This document shows positions 7,042-14,336 of a DNA stretch of 14,400 nt, piece by piece. The stretch is from Syntrophobacterales bacterium (lineage in GTDB: Bacteria; Desulfobacterota; Syntrophia; Syntrophales; UBA6807). The notes under the pieces are model-generated. The model was not told where the DNA came from, made no database searches, and worked only from the letters and a program-made list of their open reading frames with translations. A program made the position numbers and the translations under genes. The DNA lies in the NCBI GenBank assembly GCA_021159265.1, contig JAGGSD010000012.1, positions 1 through 14,400 of the forward strand. Reading direction: 5' to 3'. Positions within the stretch are counted from its first letter, which is position 1. Each line of letters opens with the position of its first letter.

Positions 7042-7642
7042 CCAGGAGTTCCCTTTCCATGCTGTAACAGTACGGCCTGTTACACGCCTGGAACCTCTGG
7101 ATCTGCAAGGAAAAGCAGTCACGCATGCCCAAAGAAAGTTAGCCCGGGTCCTTGTGGAAGATAAACATGCTGATTATTGCTTTACCGTCAAGGATAATCA
7201 GCCAACCCTCAAAGATGACATTGCCTTTCTCTTCGTAAATAAAGATTTTTCCCCTGAGCACGAAACATGTGAGAAAACCCACGGGCGTTTGGAGATTCGT
7301 AAGATCTGGACCAGCACCGGCATTAATGATTATGTAGACTTTCTGCATTACGGCCGGGTCGTCTGTCTGCATCGCCATACTGAACATCTCAAGTCGGGCA
7401 AAATAAGCTCTGAGACGGTTTACCTTATCAGCAGTCTGTCATCTGAGAAGGCATCACCCGCACAACTGCCTGATATCAATAGAGGACATTGGGGCATTGA
7501 AAATCGAAATCACTATGTCCGGGACGTTACGTTTGATGAGGATCGTTCTCAGGTGCGCACTAAATCCGGCCCCCGCACGATGGCTGCCTTGCGCCATATC
7601 GCAGCCAAACCGTATTTGTGTCTGACGTTGTTGGGCATTTAA
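7007..7642 (+). pseudogene. ISAs1-family transposase, 5'-truncated and internally deleted
   Basis: The 211-residue open frame is the C-terminal part of an ISAs1-family (H-repeat-like) DDE transposase. Recognisable similarity begins at about residue 28 (nt ~7088) with 'LEPLDLQGKAVT', then 'DYCFTVKDNQPTLKDDI', 'HGRLEIRKIW', and the third-acid block 'RGHWGIENRNHYVRDVTFDEDRSQVRT'. Full proteins of the family are about 350-400 residues. The N-terminal half with the first catalytic Asp (DGK motif) is missing. At 7123/7124 the frame reads VT-HAQRKLA where the family has VT-xDAxHxQ or similar, so about four residues including the second catalytic Asp appear deleted. Near the end 'SGPRTMAALRHIAAKPYLCLTLLGI' seems to join two separated family segments, as if about 20 residues were lost between MA and ALRH. 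The frame's ATG at 7007 lies outside the element. It cannot encode an active transposase. Family assignment is from memory of the motifs. Confidence 0.85.
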
Positions 7643-7666
7643 ATTCCGACCTGTCGGAACTCCTGG
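7042..7666 (+). mobile_element. Decayed ISAs1-type insertion sequence bounded by 11-bp inverted repeats
   Basis: CCAGGAGTTCC at 7042-7052 and GGAACTCCTGG at 7656-7666 are exact reverse complements and bracket the transposase remnant. The right copy lies 14 nt after the transposase stop, where a terminal repeat is expected. The ends start with CAGG, compatible with my recollection of ISAs1-family termini. Bases just outside the repeats do not match each other, so no target duplication is evident. The left repeat is followed by only about 35 nt before C-terminal transposase sequence begins, implying that the 5' half of the gene was deleted while both tips were kept. Further small inverted repeats lie near each tip: TGTAACAG/CTGTTACA at 7063-7084 and TTCCGAC-CT-GTCGGAA at 7644-7659. 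Confidence 0.6.
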
Positions 7667-7856
7667 TTCAAGGTTTTCTGCATTCGCCGCTCTCCGGGGC
7701 ATGGATAACTGCTGCCTGAATCCGCCTTTTTACCTCCCAATCGCTAATTTTACATGTCCGACATGAAAATTCTATGGTACGCATACCGCAGCCGACTTGG
7801 ACAAATCGTCTTTATTTATGACTTTGACGTTGCCGTGTTTGTGGGTGTTATAACGC

Positions 7857-7886
7857 TTGACATGGTTGTATTATACATGTTATTTT
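7857..7886 (+). promoter_or_regulatory. Putative tRNA-Pro promoter
   Basis: A perfect -35 TTGACA lies at 7857-7862, with TATTTT at 7881-7886 as a possible -10 (18-bp spacing, 4 of 6 matches). This would start transcription roughly 20 nt before the tRNA. An upstream alternative is TTGACG (7824-7829) with TATAAC (7849-7854) at a wide 19-bp spacing. The segment 7667-7856 between the IS end and this promoter holds no gene I recognise; the only structure there is a short palindrome CATGTC-C-GACATG at 7753-7765. Confidence 0.45.
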
Positions 7887-7912
7887 CTCTACAGTTTATC
7901 TGGATGAAAAGT

Positions 7913-7990
<78 letters not shown>

Positions 7991-8002
7991 TAATCTAATC
8001 AT

Positions 8003-8032
8003 GACCGCCTTAATGGCGGCCTTTAATTTTTT
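8003..8032 (+). terminator. Intrinsic terminator after tRNA-Pro
   Basis: CCGCC (8005-8009) pairs with GGCGG (8015-8019) around a TTAAT loop, followed by a T-rich tract TTTAATTTTTT (8022-8032). It starts 13 nt after the tRNA CCA and implies that tRNA-Pro is transcribed alone. Confidence 0.85.
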
Positions 8033-8045
8033 GTAACCGTTCACA

Positions 8046-8073
8046 GGTTCATGGTTCAGCGTTCAGGGTTAAG
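8046..8073 (+). repeat. Tandem 7-nt GGTTCAG-type repeat
   Basis: Four consecutive 7-nt units are seen: GGTTCAT (8046-8052), GGTTCAG (8053-8059), CGTTCAG (8060-8066) and GGTTAAG (8067-8073). Similar short units recur elsewhere in the window in gaps: GCGTTCAGCGTT near 373-384 and CAGGTTCAGGTT just after the tRNA-Leu gene. This is a degenerate microsatellite-like intergenic repeat with no evident coding role. Confidence 0.65.
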
Positions 8074-8103
8074 GACAAAGGCAGCATTAAAGACCTGAAG
8101 TCC

Positions 8104-8171
8104 TCGTCAAAAATGCTCATTTTCGCAAATAATTGCCAATCTGGCTCCAGATTTTGTTTCAGGCCTGACGA
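8104..8171. repeat. Nested palindromic element between the two tRNA genes
   Basis: An outer pair TCGTCA (8104-8109)/TGACGA (8166-8171) encloses an inner near-perfect palindrome AATCTGG-CT-CCAGATT (8138-8153). A 10-base palindrome TCAGGCCTGA (8159-8168) overlaps the right arm. The remainder of the gene-free stretch 8172-8344 shows nothing I can assign. The 80-codon open frame through this area has no recognisable protein and no ribosome site, so I do not call it a gene. Confidence 0.4.
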
Positions 8172-8344
8172 AGCTGACGTTTTTCCCGTAAATACGCATC
8201 CCAAGTGCAGTCCGGGAACAAGAACGGTTACAATTTTTTATACCTTGTGTTTTATCCGTAATCTGCCGATGATCGCTCTTATTAACCCCAGGTTCGCTCG
8301 CTCACTTGGACTTTTACTTGAACAGTCCGGATTATTATTCCCTG

Positions 8345-8373
8345 TTGACAATTGAAGGGGTAGTTAATAAAAT
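8345..8373 (+). promoter_or_regulatory. tRNA-Leu promoter (near-consensus sigma-70)
   Basis: TTGACA at 8345-8350 is followed, after exactly 17 bases, by TAAAAT at 8368-8373 (5 of 6 to TATAAT). The expected start point is about 10 nt before the mature tRNA-Leu at 8391. No terminator is visible after the tRNA, so this promoter may also drive tig and the genes behind it. Confidence 0.75.
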
Positions 8374-8390
8374 ACGTGGCAGGATGTATC

Positions 8391-8478
8391 GCGAGAGTGG
8401 CGGAACTGGAAGACGCACTGGACTTAGGATCCAGCCCGCATTTTGCGGATAGGGGTTCAACTCCCCTCTCTCGCACCA
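8391..8478 (+). tRNA. tRNA-Leu (anticodon TAG)
   Basis: An 88-nt type II tRNA with encoded CCA (8476-8478). The acceptor GCGAGAG (8391-8397) pairs with CTCTCGC (8468-8474). The anticodon stem CTGGA/TCCAG (8418-8422/8430-8434) encloses CTTAGGA, giving TAG at 8425-8427 for CUA and related leucine codons. The long variable arm CCCGCATTTTGCGGAT forms the extra stem expected of tRNA-Leu. The T loop is TTCAACT, flanked by GGGG/CCCC. It lies 55 nt upstream of tig with no terminator between, so read-through into the tig operon is likely. Confidence 0.97.
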
Positions 8479-8533
8479 ACGTGTCAGGTTCAGGTTGTGT
8501 AATGGTGCGGAAATATGGGAAAAGGAGTAAATT

Positions 8534-9889
8534 GTGGGTCAAATAGAGGCTGAAGTAAGTATCGAAGACATTAGTTCTGTCAAAAGGAAAATGTTGTTTG
8601 AAATTCCCTGGGCTGATGTGAAAAAAGAGTTGGACAAGGCATATCATGTTATCGGTAAGAAAGCTAAAGTTAAAGGATTCAGGCCTGGCAAGACACCAAG
8701 AAAAGTGTTGGAGATGTACTATAAAAACCAGGCGGAAGAGGAAGCCGTATCGATTCTGGTTGGGGAATCTTATGCGGATGCAGTAAAGGAAAATAGGATT
8801 TCAGTTGTTGATAATCCGGTTATTGACCAAAAGGGAATAGAACTAAATAAGAATTTTAAATATACGGCGACTGTTGAAATTGAACCGGTTTTTGAACCAA
8901 AGGATTACATCGGCCTTGAAGTGGAGAAAGAAGAATATGAAGTTAAGGATGAAGACGTAGAAGCAAGACTGGAGCAACTCCGGCAGATGTACAGTACCCT
9001 TGAAAGCATAGAAGATAATAGAGGAATTATTGAGGGTGATTTTGTTAATATAGATTTTGAAGGAAAGGTTGATGGAAAAACCAGCAAAAAACTGACTTCA
9101 AAAAACTACATGCTTGAGATCGGTTCAAAGATTTTCGTTCCCGGGTTTGAAGATCAATTAATAGGGGTCAGTAAGGGAGAATCAAAAGAAATTAAGGTGA
9201 GGTTTCCTGATGACTACCCATCGAAGAATGTTGCGGGAAAGGATGGAATATTTTCAGTATCGGTGAATGATATTAAAGAGAAAAGATTGCCCGACTTAGA
9301 TGAAAACTTTATAAAAAACTTTGATGCATATGACAAACTGGAAGATCTTAAAAAAGATATAAGAGAATCTCTTGTTAAGGAAAATGAAACAAGGATCAAC
9401 GCTGATTTGAAAAATATGATTATAGACAGGCTTCTGGAAAATAACGAATTCGAAATACCATCCGTATTTGTCAACAGACAGATCGATTATATGGCGCTTG
9501 GTGCCCGGCAGCGTATGATTAACGATGGAATGAATCCAGAAAAAGCTGCCGAAATCAGTTCGAATTTACATGACAGATTTAAAAGCGAAGCAGAGAAAAT
9601 AGTGAAGACTTCTCTTCTCATCCACAAAATTGCCGAAAAAGAATCGATTACGGTTGATGAAAAAGATATTGAAGTAAAATTAAGGGAGCTGGCCCGGAAA
9701 TTGGCCCAGGATTATGAATCCTTGAAAGCCTCTTATGAGACAAATAATCTTAAAGAACATCTCAAGAATGAAATCCTGGAGCAAAAAACACTGGATTTTC
9801 TCGAGGAAAAATCCGATATCAGGAATGTAAAGAAGAGTAATAATAAAAAACAGGGGGAAAATGATGGCTCTCATTCCTATGGTAATTGA
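8534..9889 (+). CDS. tig: Trigger factor (ribosome-associated chaperone, peptidyl-prolyl isomerase)
   Basis: Trigger factor binds ribosomal protein L23 at the tunnel exit and shields nascent chains. The 451-residue product compares with 432 in E. coli. The N-terminal ribosome-binding domain has the signature 'GFRPGKTPRKVLE' at 48-60. A central FKBP-type isomerase domain follows (about 150-245, including 'GDFVNIDFEGKVDG' and 'FVPGFEDQLIGVSKGE'), then a long charged helical C-terminal domain (about 250-430) that forms the substrate-binding arms. It ends in a Lys/Asn-rich tail (VKKSNNKKQGEN). The GTG at 8534 is chosen because AAGGAG lies at 8522-8527. The last 26-29 bases overlap clpP in another frame, so the genes are probably translationally coupled. 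Confidence 0.96.
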   Translation: MGQIEAEVSIEDISSVKRKMLFEIPWADVKKELDKAYHVIGKKAKVKGFRPGKTPRKVLEMYYKNQAEEEAVSILVGESYADAVKENRISVVDNPVIDQKGIELNKNFKYTATVEIEPVFEPKDYIGLEVEKEEYEVKDEDVEARLEQLRQMYSTLESIEDNRGIIEGDFVNIDFEGKVDGKTSKKLTSKNYMLEIGSKIFVPGFEDQLIGVSKGESKEIKVRFPDDYPSKNVAGKDGIFSVSVNDIKEKRLPDLDENFIKNFDAYDKLEDLKKDIRESLVKENETRINADLKNMIIDRLLENNEFEIPSVFVNRQIDYMALGARQRMINDGMNPEKAAEISSNLHDRFKSEAEKIVKTSLLIHKIAEKESITVDEKDIEVKLRELARKLAQDYESLKASYETNNLKEHLKNEILEQKTLDFLEEKSDIRNVKKSNNKKQGENDGSHSYGN

Positions 9890-10478
9890 GCAAGATGGCA
9901 GGGGTGAGCGGGCTTTTGATATCTATTCAAGGCTGTTGAGAGATAGAATTATATTTCTTGGCACAGCTATAGATGATGAAATCTCCAATCTCTTAATAGC
10001 CCAGATGCTCTATCTGGAATCTGAAGATCCCGATAAGGAGATTTATTTTTATCTTAACACACCCGGAGGTATCGTCAGCGCCGGATTGGCTATTTATGAC
10101 ACTATGCGCTATATAAAACCGCATGTTTGCACGGTTTGTATGGGGCAGGCCGCGAGCATGGGCGCAATAATACTTGCAGCCGGTGAGAAAGGTAAAAGAT
10201 ATTCGTTGCCTCATTCGAGAGTTCTTATTCATCAACCTCTTGGTGGTTTTCAGGGACAGGCAACCGATATTGGTATACAGGCAAAAGAAATATTAAGATT
10301 AAAGCAGGAGTTAAATAATATCTTGAAAAATTTGACGGGACAGCCTTTAAAAAAAATTGAGAGCGATACAGACAGAGATTTCTATATGACCGGTGAACAG
10401 GCTAAACAATATGGAATCGTTGATGAAGTAATAGAGAAGAGGGCATTGAATGGAAAAGTGAAAGGAGCATCCTTATGA
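9864..10478 (+). CDS. clpP: ATP-dependent Clp protease proteolytic subunit
   Basis: ClpP is the serine peptidase that forms the double-heptamer chamber served by ClpX. Counted from the ATG at 9864 the product is 204 residues, and the catalytic triad falls at S98 ('MGQAASMGA'), H123 ('SRVLIHQPLGG') and D172 ('DTDRDFYMTG'), the same numbers as E. coli pre-ClpP. The N-terminus 'ALIPMVIEQDGRGERAFDIYSRLL' is typical, including the short propeptide-like head. Two ATG codons lie in tandem; GGGGG at 9853-9857 is 6 nt from the one at 9864 and only 3 from the one at 9861, so the second is preferred. The start lies inside tig, and the stop overlaps clpX as ATGA. Confidence 0.96.
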   Translation: MALIPMVIEQDGRGERAFDIYSRLLRDRIIFLGTAIDDEISNLLIAQMLYLESEDPDKEIYFYLNTPGGIVSAGLAIYDTMRYIKPHVCTVCMGQAASMGAIILAAGEKGKRYSLPHSRVLIHQPLGGFQGQATDIGIQAKEILRLKQELNNILKNLTGQPLKKIESDTDRDFYMTGEQAKQYGIVDEVIEKRALNGKVKGASL

Positions 10479-11776
10479 CCAGAAAGAATTCAAATGGTGA
10501 GGATAAACATAATAGTCGCAGATGCTCTTTCTGCGGTAAAGAACAGCACGAAGTAAAAAAACTCATAGCTGGACCTTCGGCATATATATGTGATGAATGT
10601 ATAGAACTTTGCAAATATATTATTGAAGAAGAATCTGAAGTGCAGAGTATAGAAGAATCCAAAAGAGAAATTCCGAAACCCAGGGAAATACGGAATTTTC
10701 TGGATCAATATGTTATAGGTCAGGAGAAACCCAAGAAGGTTTTGTCCGTGGCCGTTTATAATCATTACAAGAGATTATTTTCGAAAGTTGATAATGATGA
10801 TGGTGTCGAGCTTCAGAAAAGCAATATATTACTTATTGGGCCTACCGGTTCAGGGAAAACTCTTCTGGCTAAAACTTTAGCCAGGATGTTGAATGTTCCA
10901 TTCACTATAGCAGACGCCACCACTTTAACAGAAGCAGGATATGTAGGTGAAGATGTTGAAAACATTATTCTAAGTCTCCTGCAGAATGCTGATTATGATG
11001 TGCAAAAAGCACAAAGGGGGATTGTGTATATTGATGAAATTGACAAGATTTCGAGGAAATCAGGGAATCCCTCAATTACAAGAGATGTTTCGGGAGAGGG
11101 CGTTCAACAAGCCTTATTAAAAATAATAGAGGGAACATTGGCAAATGTTCCCCCGAAAGGTGGAAGAAAACATCCCCAGCAAGAGTTTATCCAGGTAGAC
11201 ACCACGAATATATTATTTATTTGCGGGGGAGCTTTCAATGCTTTGGAAGACATTATCAGGAAAAGAGCAGGTTTTAACACAGTGGGTTTTGGAGCGGACA
11301 TTAAGAGCAAAAAAGAAAAAAATATAGGTGAAACATTATCAGAAGTTCAACCTGAGGACCTTTTAAAATATGGATTGATACCGGAATTCATAGGTCGGTT
11401 GCCCGTTATAGCAACGTTACATGATCTAAGTGAAGAGGATTTGGTAAAGATATTAATTGAACCGGCGAATTCAAATATAAAACAATACGTCAAGATGTTT
11501 GAATTTGAAAATGTCAAGCTGTCTTTTACTGATGGAGCGCTGAGATCCATAGCAAAGTTGGCGATGGAAAGGAAAACCGGGGCAAGGGGACTGCGCGCGA
11601 TCCTGGAAAATACGATGCTCGATATTTTCTATGATCTGCCGTCGAGGGATGATGTCAAAGAATGTTTAATCAGTGAAGAAGTCGTTATGAATAAAGAAAA
11701 ACCAATTTTGCTTTTTGAGACAAAAAAAGAAACCCTGTACGACGATACATTTCGGAAAAAGGTTTACAATAGATAG
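10475..11776 (+). CDS. clpX: ATP-dependent Clp protease ATP-binding subunit
   Basis: ClpX is the hexameric AAA+ unfoldase that feeds tagged proteins into ClpP. The product is 433 residues. The N-terminal zinc-binding domain has four cysteines at C17, C20, C39 and C42 (CSFC ... CDEC). The AAA+ core has Walker A 'GPTGSGKT' at 122-129, the pore-1 loop in 'EAGYVGEDVE', Walker B 'GIVYIDEIDKI', and an RKH-type pore loop ('PKGGRKHPQQEF'). The ClpP-docking tripeptide appears as VGF in 'FNTVGFGAD' where many ClpX proteins have IGF, which is a conservative change. Sensor-2 is the 'KTGARGLRAILE' helix. AAAGGAG at 10461-10467, inside clpP, is its ribosome site. Confidence 0.97.
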   Translation: MTRKNSNGEDKHNSRRCSFCGKEQHEVKKLIAGPSAYICDECIELCKYIIEEESEVQSIEESKREIPKPREIRNFLDQYVIGQEKPKKVLSVAVYNHYKRLFSKVDNDDGVELQKSNILLIGPTGSGKTLLAKTLARMLNVPFTIADATTLTEAGYVGEDVENIILSLLQNADYDVQKAQRGIVYIDEIDKISRKSGNPSITRDVSGEGVQQALLKIIEGTLANVPPKGGRKHPQQEFIQVDTTNILFICGGAFNALEDIIRKRAGFNTVGFGADIKSKKEKNIGETLSEVQPEDLLKYGLIPEFIGRLPVIATLHDLSEEDLVKILIEPANSNIKQYVKMFEFENVKLSFTDGALRSIAKLAMERKTGARGLRAILENTMLDIFYDLPSRDDVKECLISEEVVMNKEKPILLFETKKETLYDDTFRKKVYNR

Positions 11777-11780
11777 GATT

Positions 11781-14219
11781 ATGTTTAATTTTAATAGGGG
11801 TAAAAATAAACCGATGGAAAAAGAAAAAGGGTTAATATTATCATTGTTACCATTAAGGGATGTCGTGATATTTCCTCACATGATTATCCCGCTCTTTGTA
11901 GGTCGTGAAAAATCGATTAATGCCTTGGAATCTGCCATGAAAGAGGAGAATGATATATTTTTATCGACACAGAAAGACGCCCAAAAAGATGACCCCGATG
12001 AAAGTGATATTTATGAATTTGGTACATTGGGTTCTATTATTCAATTATTAAGACTTCCTGATGGGACAGTCAAGGTTTTAGTGGAGGGGAAAAGGAGAGG
12101 AGTAATTAAGGAATATCTGCCCAATCCAGATTCTTTTCTCGTGAGAATTGAACAACTGGAAGAAATAATAGTTGAAGGTGAGACTGTTAAGAAAGAGGCG
12201 CTCATAAGAAATATAATCGAGGCATTTGAACATTATTCAAAATTAAGCAGGAAGGTGCCGGGTGAGATTTTAGCATCCATATCGTCCATAAGTGATCCCG
12301 CAAAATTGTCTGATGTTGTGGCATCTTATCTTACTATAAAAATAAAGGAAAAACAGGATCTGCTTGAGACAGTTAATGTTATCGAGAGGCTCGAGAAAAT
12401 ATACGGTTTCATTCTTTCTGAAGTGGAAGTCATGGAAGTCGAAGGGCGGATAAAGAAGCGTGTAAAAAAACAAATGGAAAAAACTCAGAAAGATTATTAC
12501 CTCAATGAACAGATGAGAGCTATTCAGAGGGAAATGGGAGAAGAAGATAGCGCGAAAAGTGAGATAAAGGAAATTGAGAAACGACTGAAAGAAAAGAAAC
12601 TCTCAAAAGAAGCTCGCAAAAAGGTAGAAAAAGAAGCAAAGAAATTAAAGATGATGGCGCCTATGTCTGCTGAGGCAACTGTTATCAGAAATTACATAGA
12701 CTGGATATTGGATTTGCCATGGTATGACACAACTAAAAATGAAAACACTCTTAGTGATTCAGAAAAGATCTTAGAAGAAGATCATTATGGGTTAAAGCTT
12801 GTGAAAGAGAGGATTCTCGAATATCTGGCAGTACAGAGTTTATCGGAAAAGAATAAAGGCTCGATACTATGTTTGGTAGGCCCACCCGGTGTTGGAAAGA
12901 CTTCGGTAGCTAAATCTATTGCCAGAGCAACAAATAGACAATTTGTAAGATTATCTCTGGGTGGGCTGAGGGATGAGGCTGAAATAAGAGGGCACAGACG
13001 GACCTATATTGGAGCTATGCCGGGGAAAATCATTCAATTGCTGAAAAAGGCAGGTTCTAATAATCCGGTGTTTTGTCTTGATGAAATAGACAAGCTGAGT
13101 TCGGATTTCAGAGGAGATCCCGCTTCGGCATTACTGGAAGTTCTTGATCCCGAGCAGAACATTGCTTTTAACGATAATTACCTCGAAGTAGATTATGATC
13201 TTTCCGATATCATGTTTATAACGACGGCGAATATAATACAGACAATACCAGATCCTCTCCAGGACAGAATGGAAGTGATTCGCATTGCCGGCTATACTGA
13301 ATATGAGAAGTTAAATATTGCCAGAAGCTACCTTGTTCCCAAGCAAACGGAAAAGAATGGTTTGACGAAAGATAACATAACTTTTACGGATGGAGCGCTG
13401 TTAACTGTCATAAGAAAATATACGAGGGAAGCCGGTGTGCGAAATCTGGAGCGAGAAATAGCATCGATTTGCAGGAAGGTGGCCAAGAAAATTGTATCAA
13501 CCGGATTAAAAAAACGGGTTAAAATAACATCAAAATCAATAGAAAAATATCTTGGTATTCAAAAGTTCAGACATGGAGAAACGGAAGGTACGGATAGAAT
13601 TGGATTAACTATAGGACTTGCATGGACAGAAGCTGGAGGCGAACTTCTTGATATTGAAGCAATGGTTGTCAGAGGCACAGGAAAACCAATTCTGACAGGC
13701 AATCTGGGTGATGTAATGCAGGAATCTGCCCAGGCTGCCTTAACCTACGTCCGCTCACGGGCAGATGACTTTGGGCTTCCCAGGGATTTCCATAAGAAAT
13801 CAGACATTCATGTTCATGTTCCCGAGGGAGCTATTCCGAAAGATGGCCCATCGGCGGGAATTGCCATGGTTACGTCTATTGCCTCTGCTTTTTTGAAGAA
13901 AAAAGTGAGAAGTGATCTTGCAATGACGGGTGAGATTACATTGAGGGGAAGAGTTTTGCCAATCGGTGGTTTGAAGGAGAAACTTTTAGCGGCCCATCGG
14001 GGGAATATAAAGACTGTAGTTATTCCAAGCGATAACAAGAAAGATCTTGCTGATATCCCCGGGAAGGTATTGAAAGATCTTGAAGTTATTACTGTTGATA
14101 ATGTGGACGAGGTACTTGATATAGCTCTGATCAAGGAAGATAAACCAGAGGGAAAAATGGCTGCTGTGGATAGTGGCAAAATTCAGATAAGCGCCGGGGC
14201 CGGTCCAGCTCCCTTGTAA
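11781..14219 (+). CDS. lon: ATP-dependent protease La
   Basis: Lon is a homohexameric AAA+ serine protease that degrades damaged and regulatory proteins. From the ATG at 11781 the product is 812 residues, close to the usual 770-815. The N-terminal substrate-binding domain starts with 'LPLRDVVIFPHMIIPLFVGR' and runs to about residue 215. A charged coiled-coil follows (about 225-310, rich in Lys/Glu). Walker A 'GPPGVGKT' is at 367-374, and Walker B is 'VFCLDEIDKL'. The C-terminal protease domain carries the Ser-Lys dyad S691 ('PKDGPSAGIAM') and K734 ('GGLKEKLLAAHRG'), 43 residues apart as in E. coli (679/722). The start is ambiguous: 11781 lies 4 nt after clpX with a weak AGGA, and 11814 (MEKEKG) has AGGGG at a long distance. 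The frame upstream of 11781 overlaps clpX and is unlikely to be used. The tail after 'LDIALIKED' is about 27 residues of low complexity. Confidence 0.96.
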   Translation: MFNFNRGKNKPMEKEKGLILSLLPLRDVVIFPHMIIPLFVGREKSINALESAMKEENDIFLSTQKDAQKDDPDESDIYEFGTLGSIIQLLRLPDGTVKVLVEGKRRGVIKEYLPNPDSFLVRIEQLEEIIVEGETVKKEALIRNIIEAFEHYSKLSRKVPGEILASISSISDPAKLSDVVASYLTIKIKEKQDLLETVNVIERLEKIYGFILSEVEVMEVEGRIKKRVKKQMEKTQKDYYLNEQMRAIQREMGEEDSAKSEIKEIEKRLKEKKLSKEARKKVEKEAKKLKMMAPMSAEATVIRNYIDWILDLPWYDTTKNENTLSDSEKILEEDHYGLKLVKERILEYLAVQSLSEKNKGSILCLVGPPGVGKTSVAKSIARATNRQFVRLSLGGLRDEAEIRGHRRTYIGAMPGKIIQLLKKAGSNNPVFCLDEIDKLSSDFRGDPASALLEVLDPEQNIAFNDNYLEVDYDLSDIMFITTANIIQTIPDPLQDRMEVIRIAGYTEYEKLNIARSYLVPKQTEKNGLTKDNITFTDGALLTVIRKYTREAGVRNLEREIASICRKVAKKIVSTGLKKRVKITSKSIEKYLGIQKFRHGETEGTDRIGLTIGLAWTEAGGELLDIEAMVVRGTGKPILTGNLGDVMQESAQAALTYVRSRADDFGLPRDFHKKSDIHVHVPEGAIPKDGPSAGIAMVTSIASAFLKKKVRSDLAMTGEITLRGRVLPIGGLKEKLLAAHRGNIKTVVIPSDNKKDLADIPGKVLKDLEVITVDNVDEVLDIALIKEDKPEGKMAAVDSGKIQISAGAGPAPL

Positions 14220-14228
14220 AATTTCAAA

Positions 14229-14253
14229 TGTGACAGTTTCGTAAAAAGTCACA
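14229..14253. repeat. Short inverted repeat after lon
   Basis: TGTGAC (14229-14234) and GTCACA (14248-14253) form a 6-bp stem with a 13-nt loop, starting 10 nt after the lon stop. The loop carries TCGTAAAAAGTC. No T-run follows directly (GAAACACTCTTTTG), so it is at best a weak terminator. It may be the flank of the larger repeat that follows. Confidence 0.35.
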
Positions 14254-14265
14254 GAAACACTCTTT

Positions 14266-14336
14266 TGTCATTCTGAGCGATAGCGAAGAATCTGATATCA
14301 TTGAGATTCTTTGTTGCTCCGCTCCTCAGAATGACA
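14266..14336. repeat. Inverted-repeat (MITE/REP-like) element downstream of lon
   Basis: TGTCATTCTGAG (14266-14277) and CTCAGAATGACA (14325-14336) are exact 12-bp inverted repeats bounding a 71-bp unit. Inner arms continue the pairing imperfectly, with AGAATCT near 14287-14293 opposite AGATTCT at 14314-14320. The sequence closely resembles a widespread bacterial intergenic repeat with TGTCATTCTGAG ends and AGCGAAGAATCT inside. That resemblance is from memory, not a search. The remaining bases to 14400 show no gene start. Confidence 0.8.

Noticed and set aside
8113..8355. 80-codon open frame between the tRNA genes
   Set aside because: No ribosome binding site, no recognisable motif, and it runs through palindromic repeats and into the tRNA-Leu promoter.
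8033..8390. Possible integration site or genomic island next to the tRNA genes
   Set aside because: Both tRNA genes are complete, and I see no integrase and no duplicated tRNA 3' end in the window.
11715..11780. Extended N-terminus of Lon beginning inside clpX
   Set aside because: The 22 extra residues are encoded within the clpX 3' end in another frame and do not resemble Lon N-termini; the ATG at 11781 gives a normal length.
14266..14336. Possible CRISPR repeat
   Set aside because: It is a single inverted-repeat unit with no regularly spaced copies or spacers, and no cas genes are in the window.
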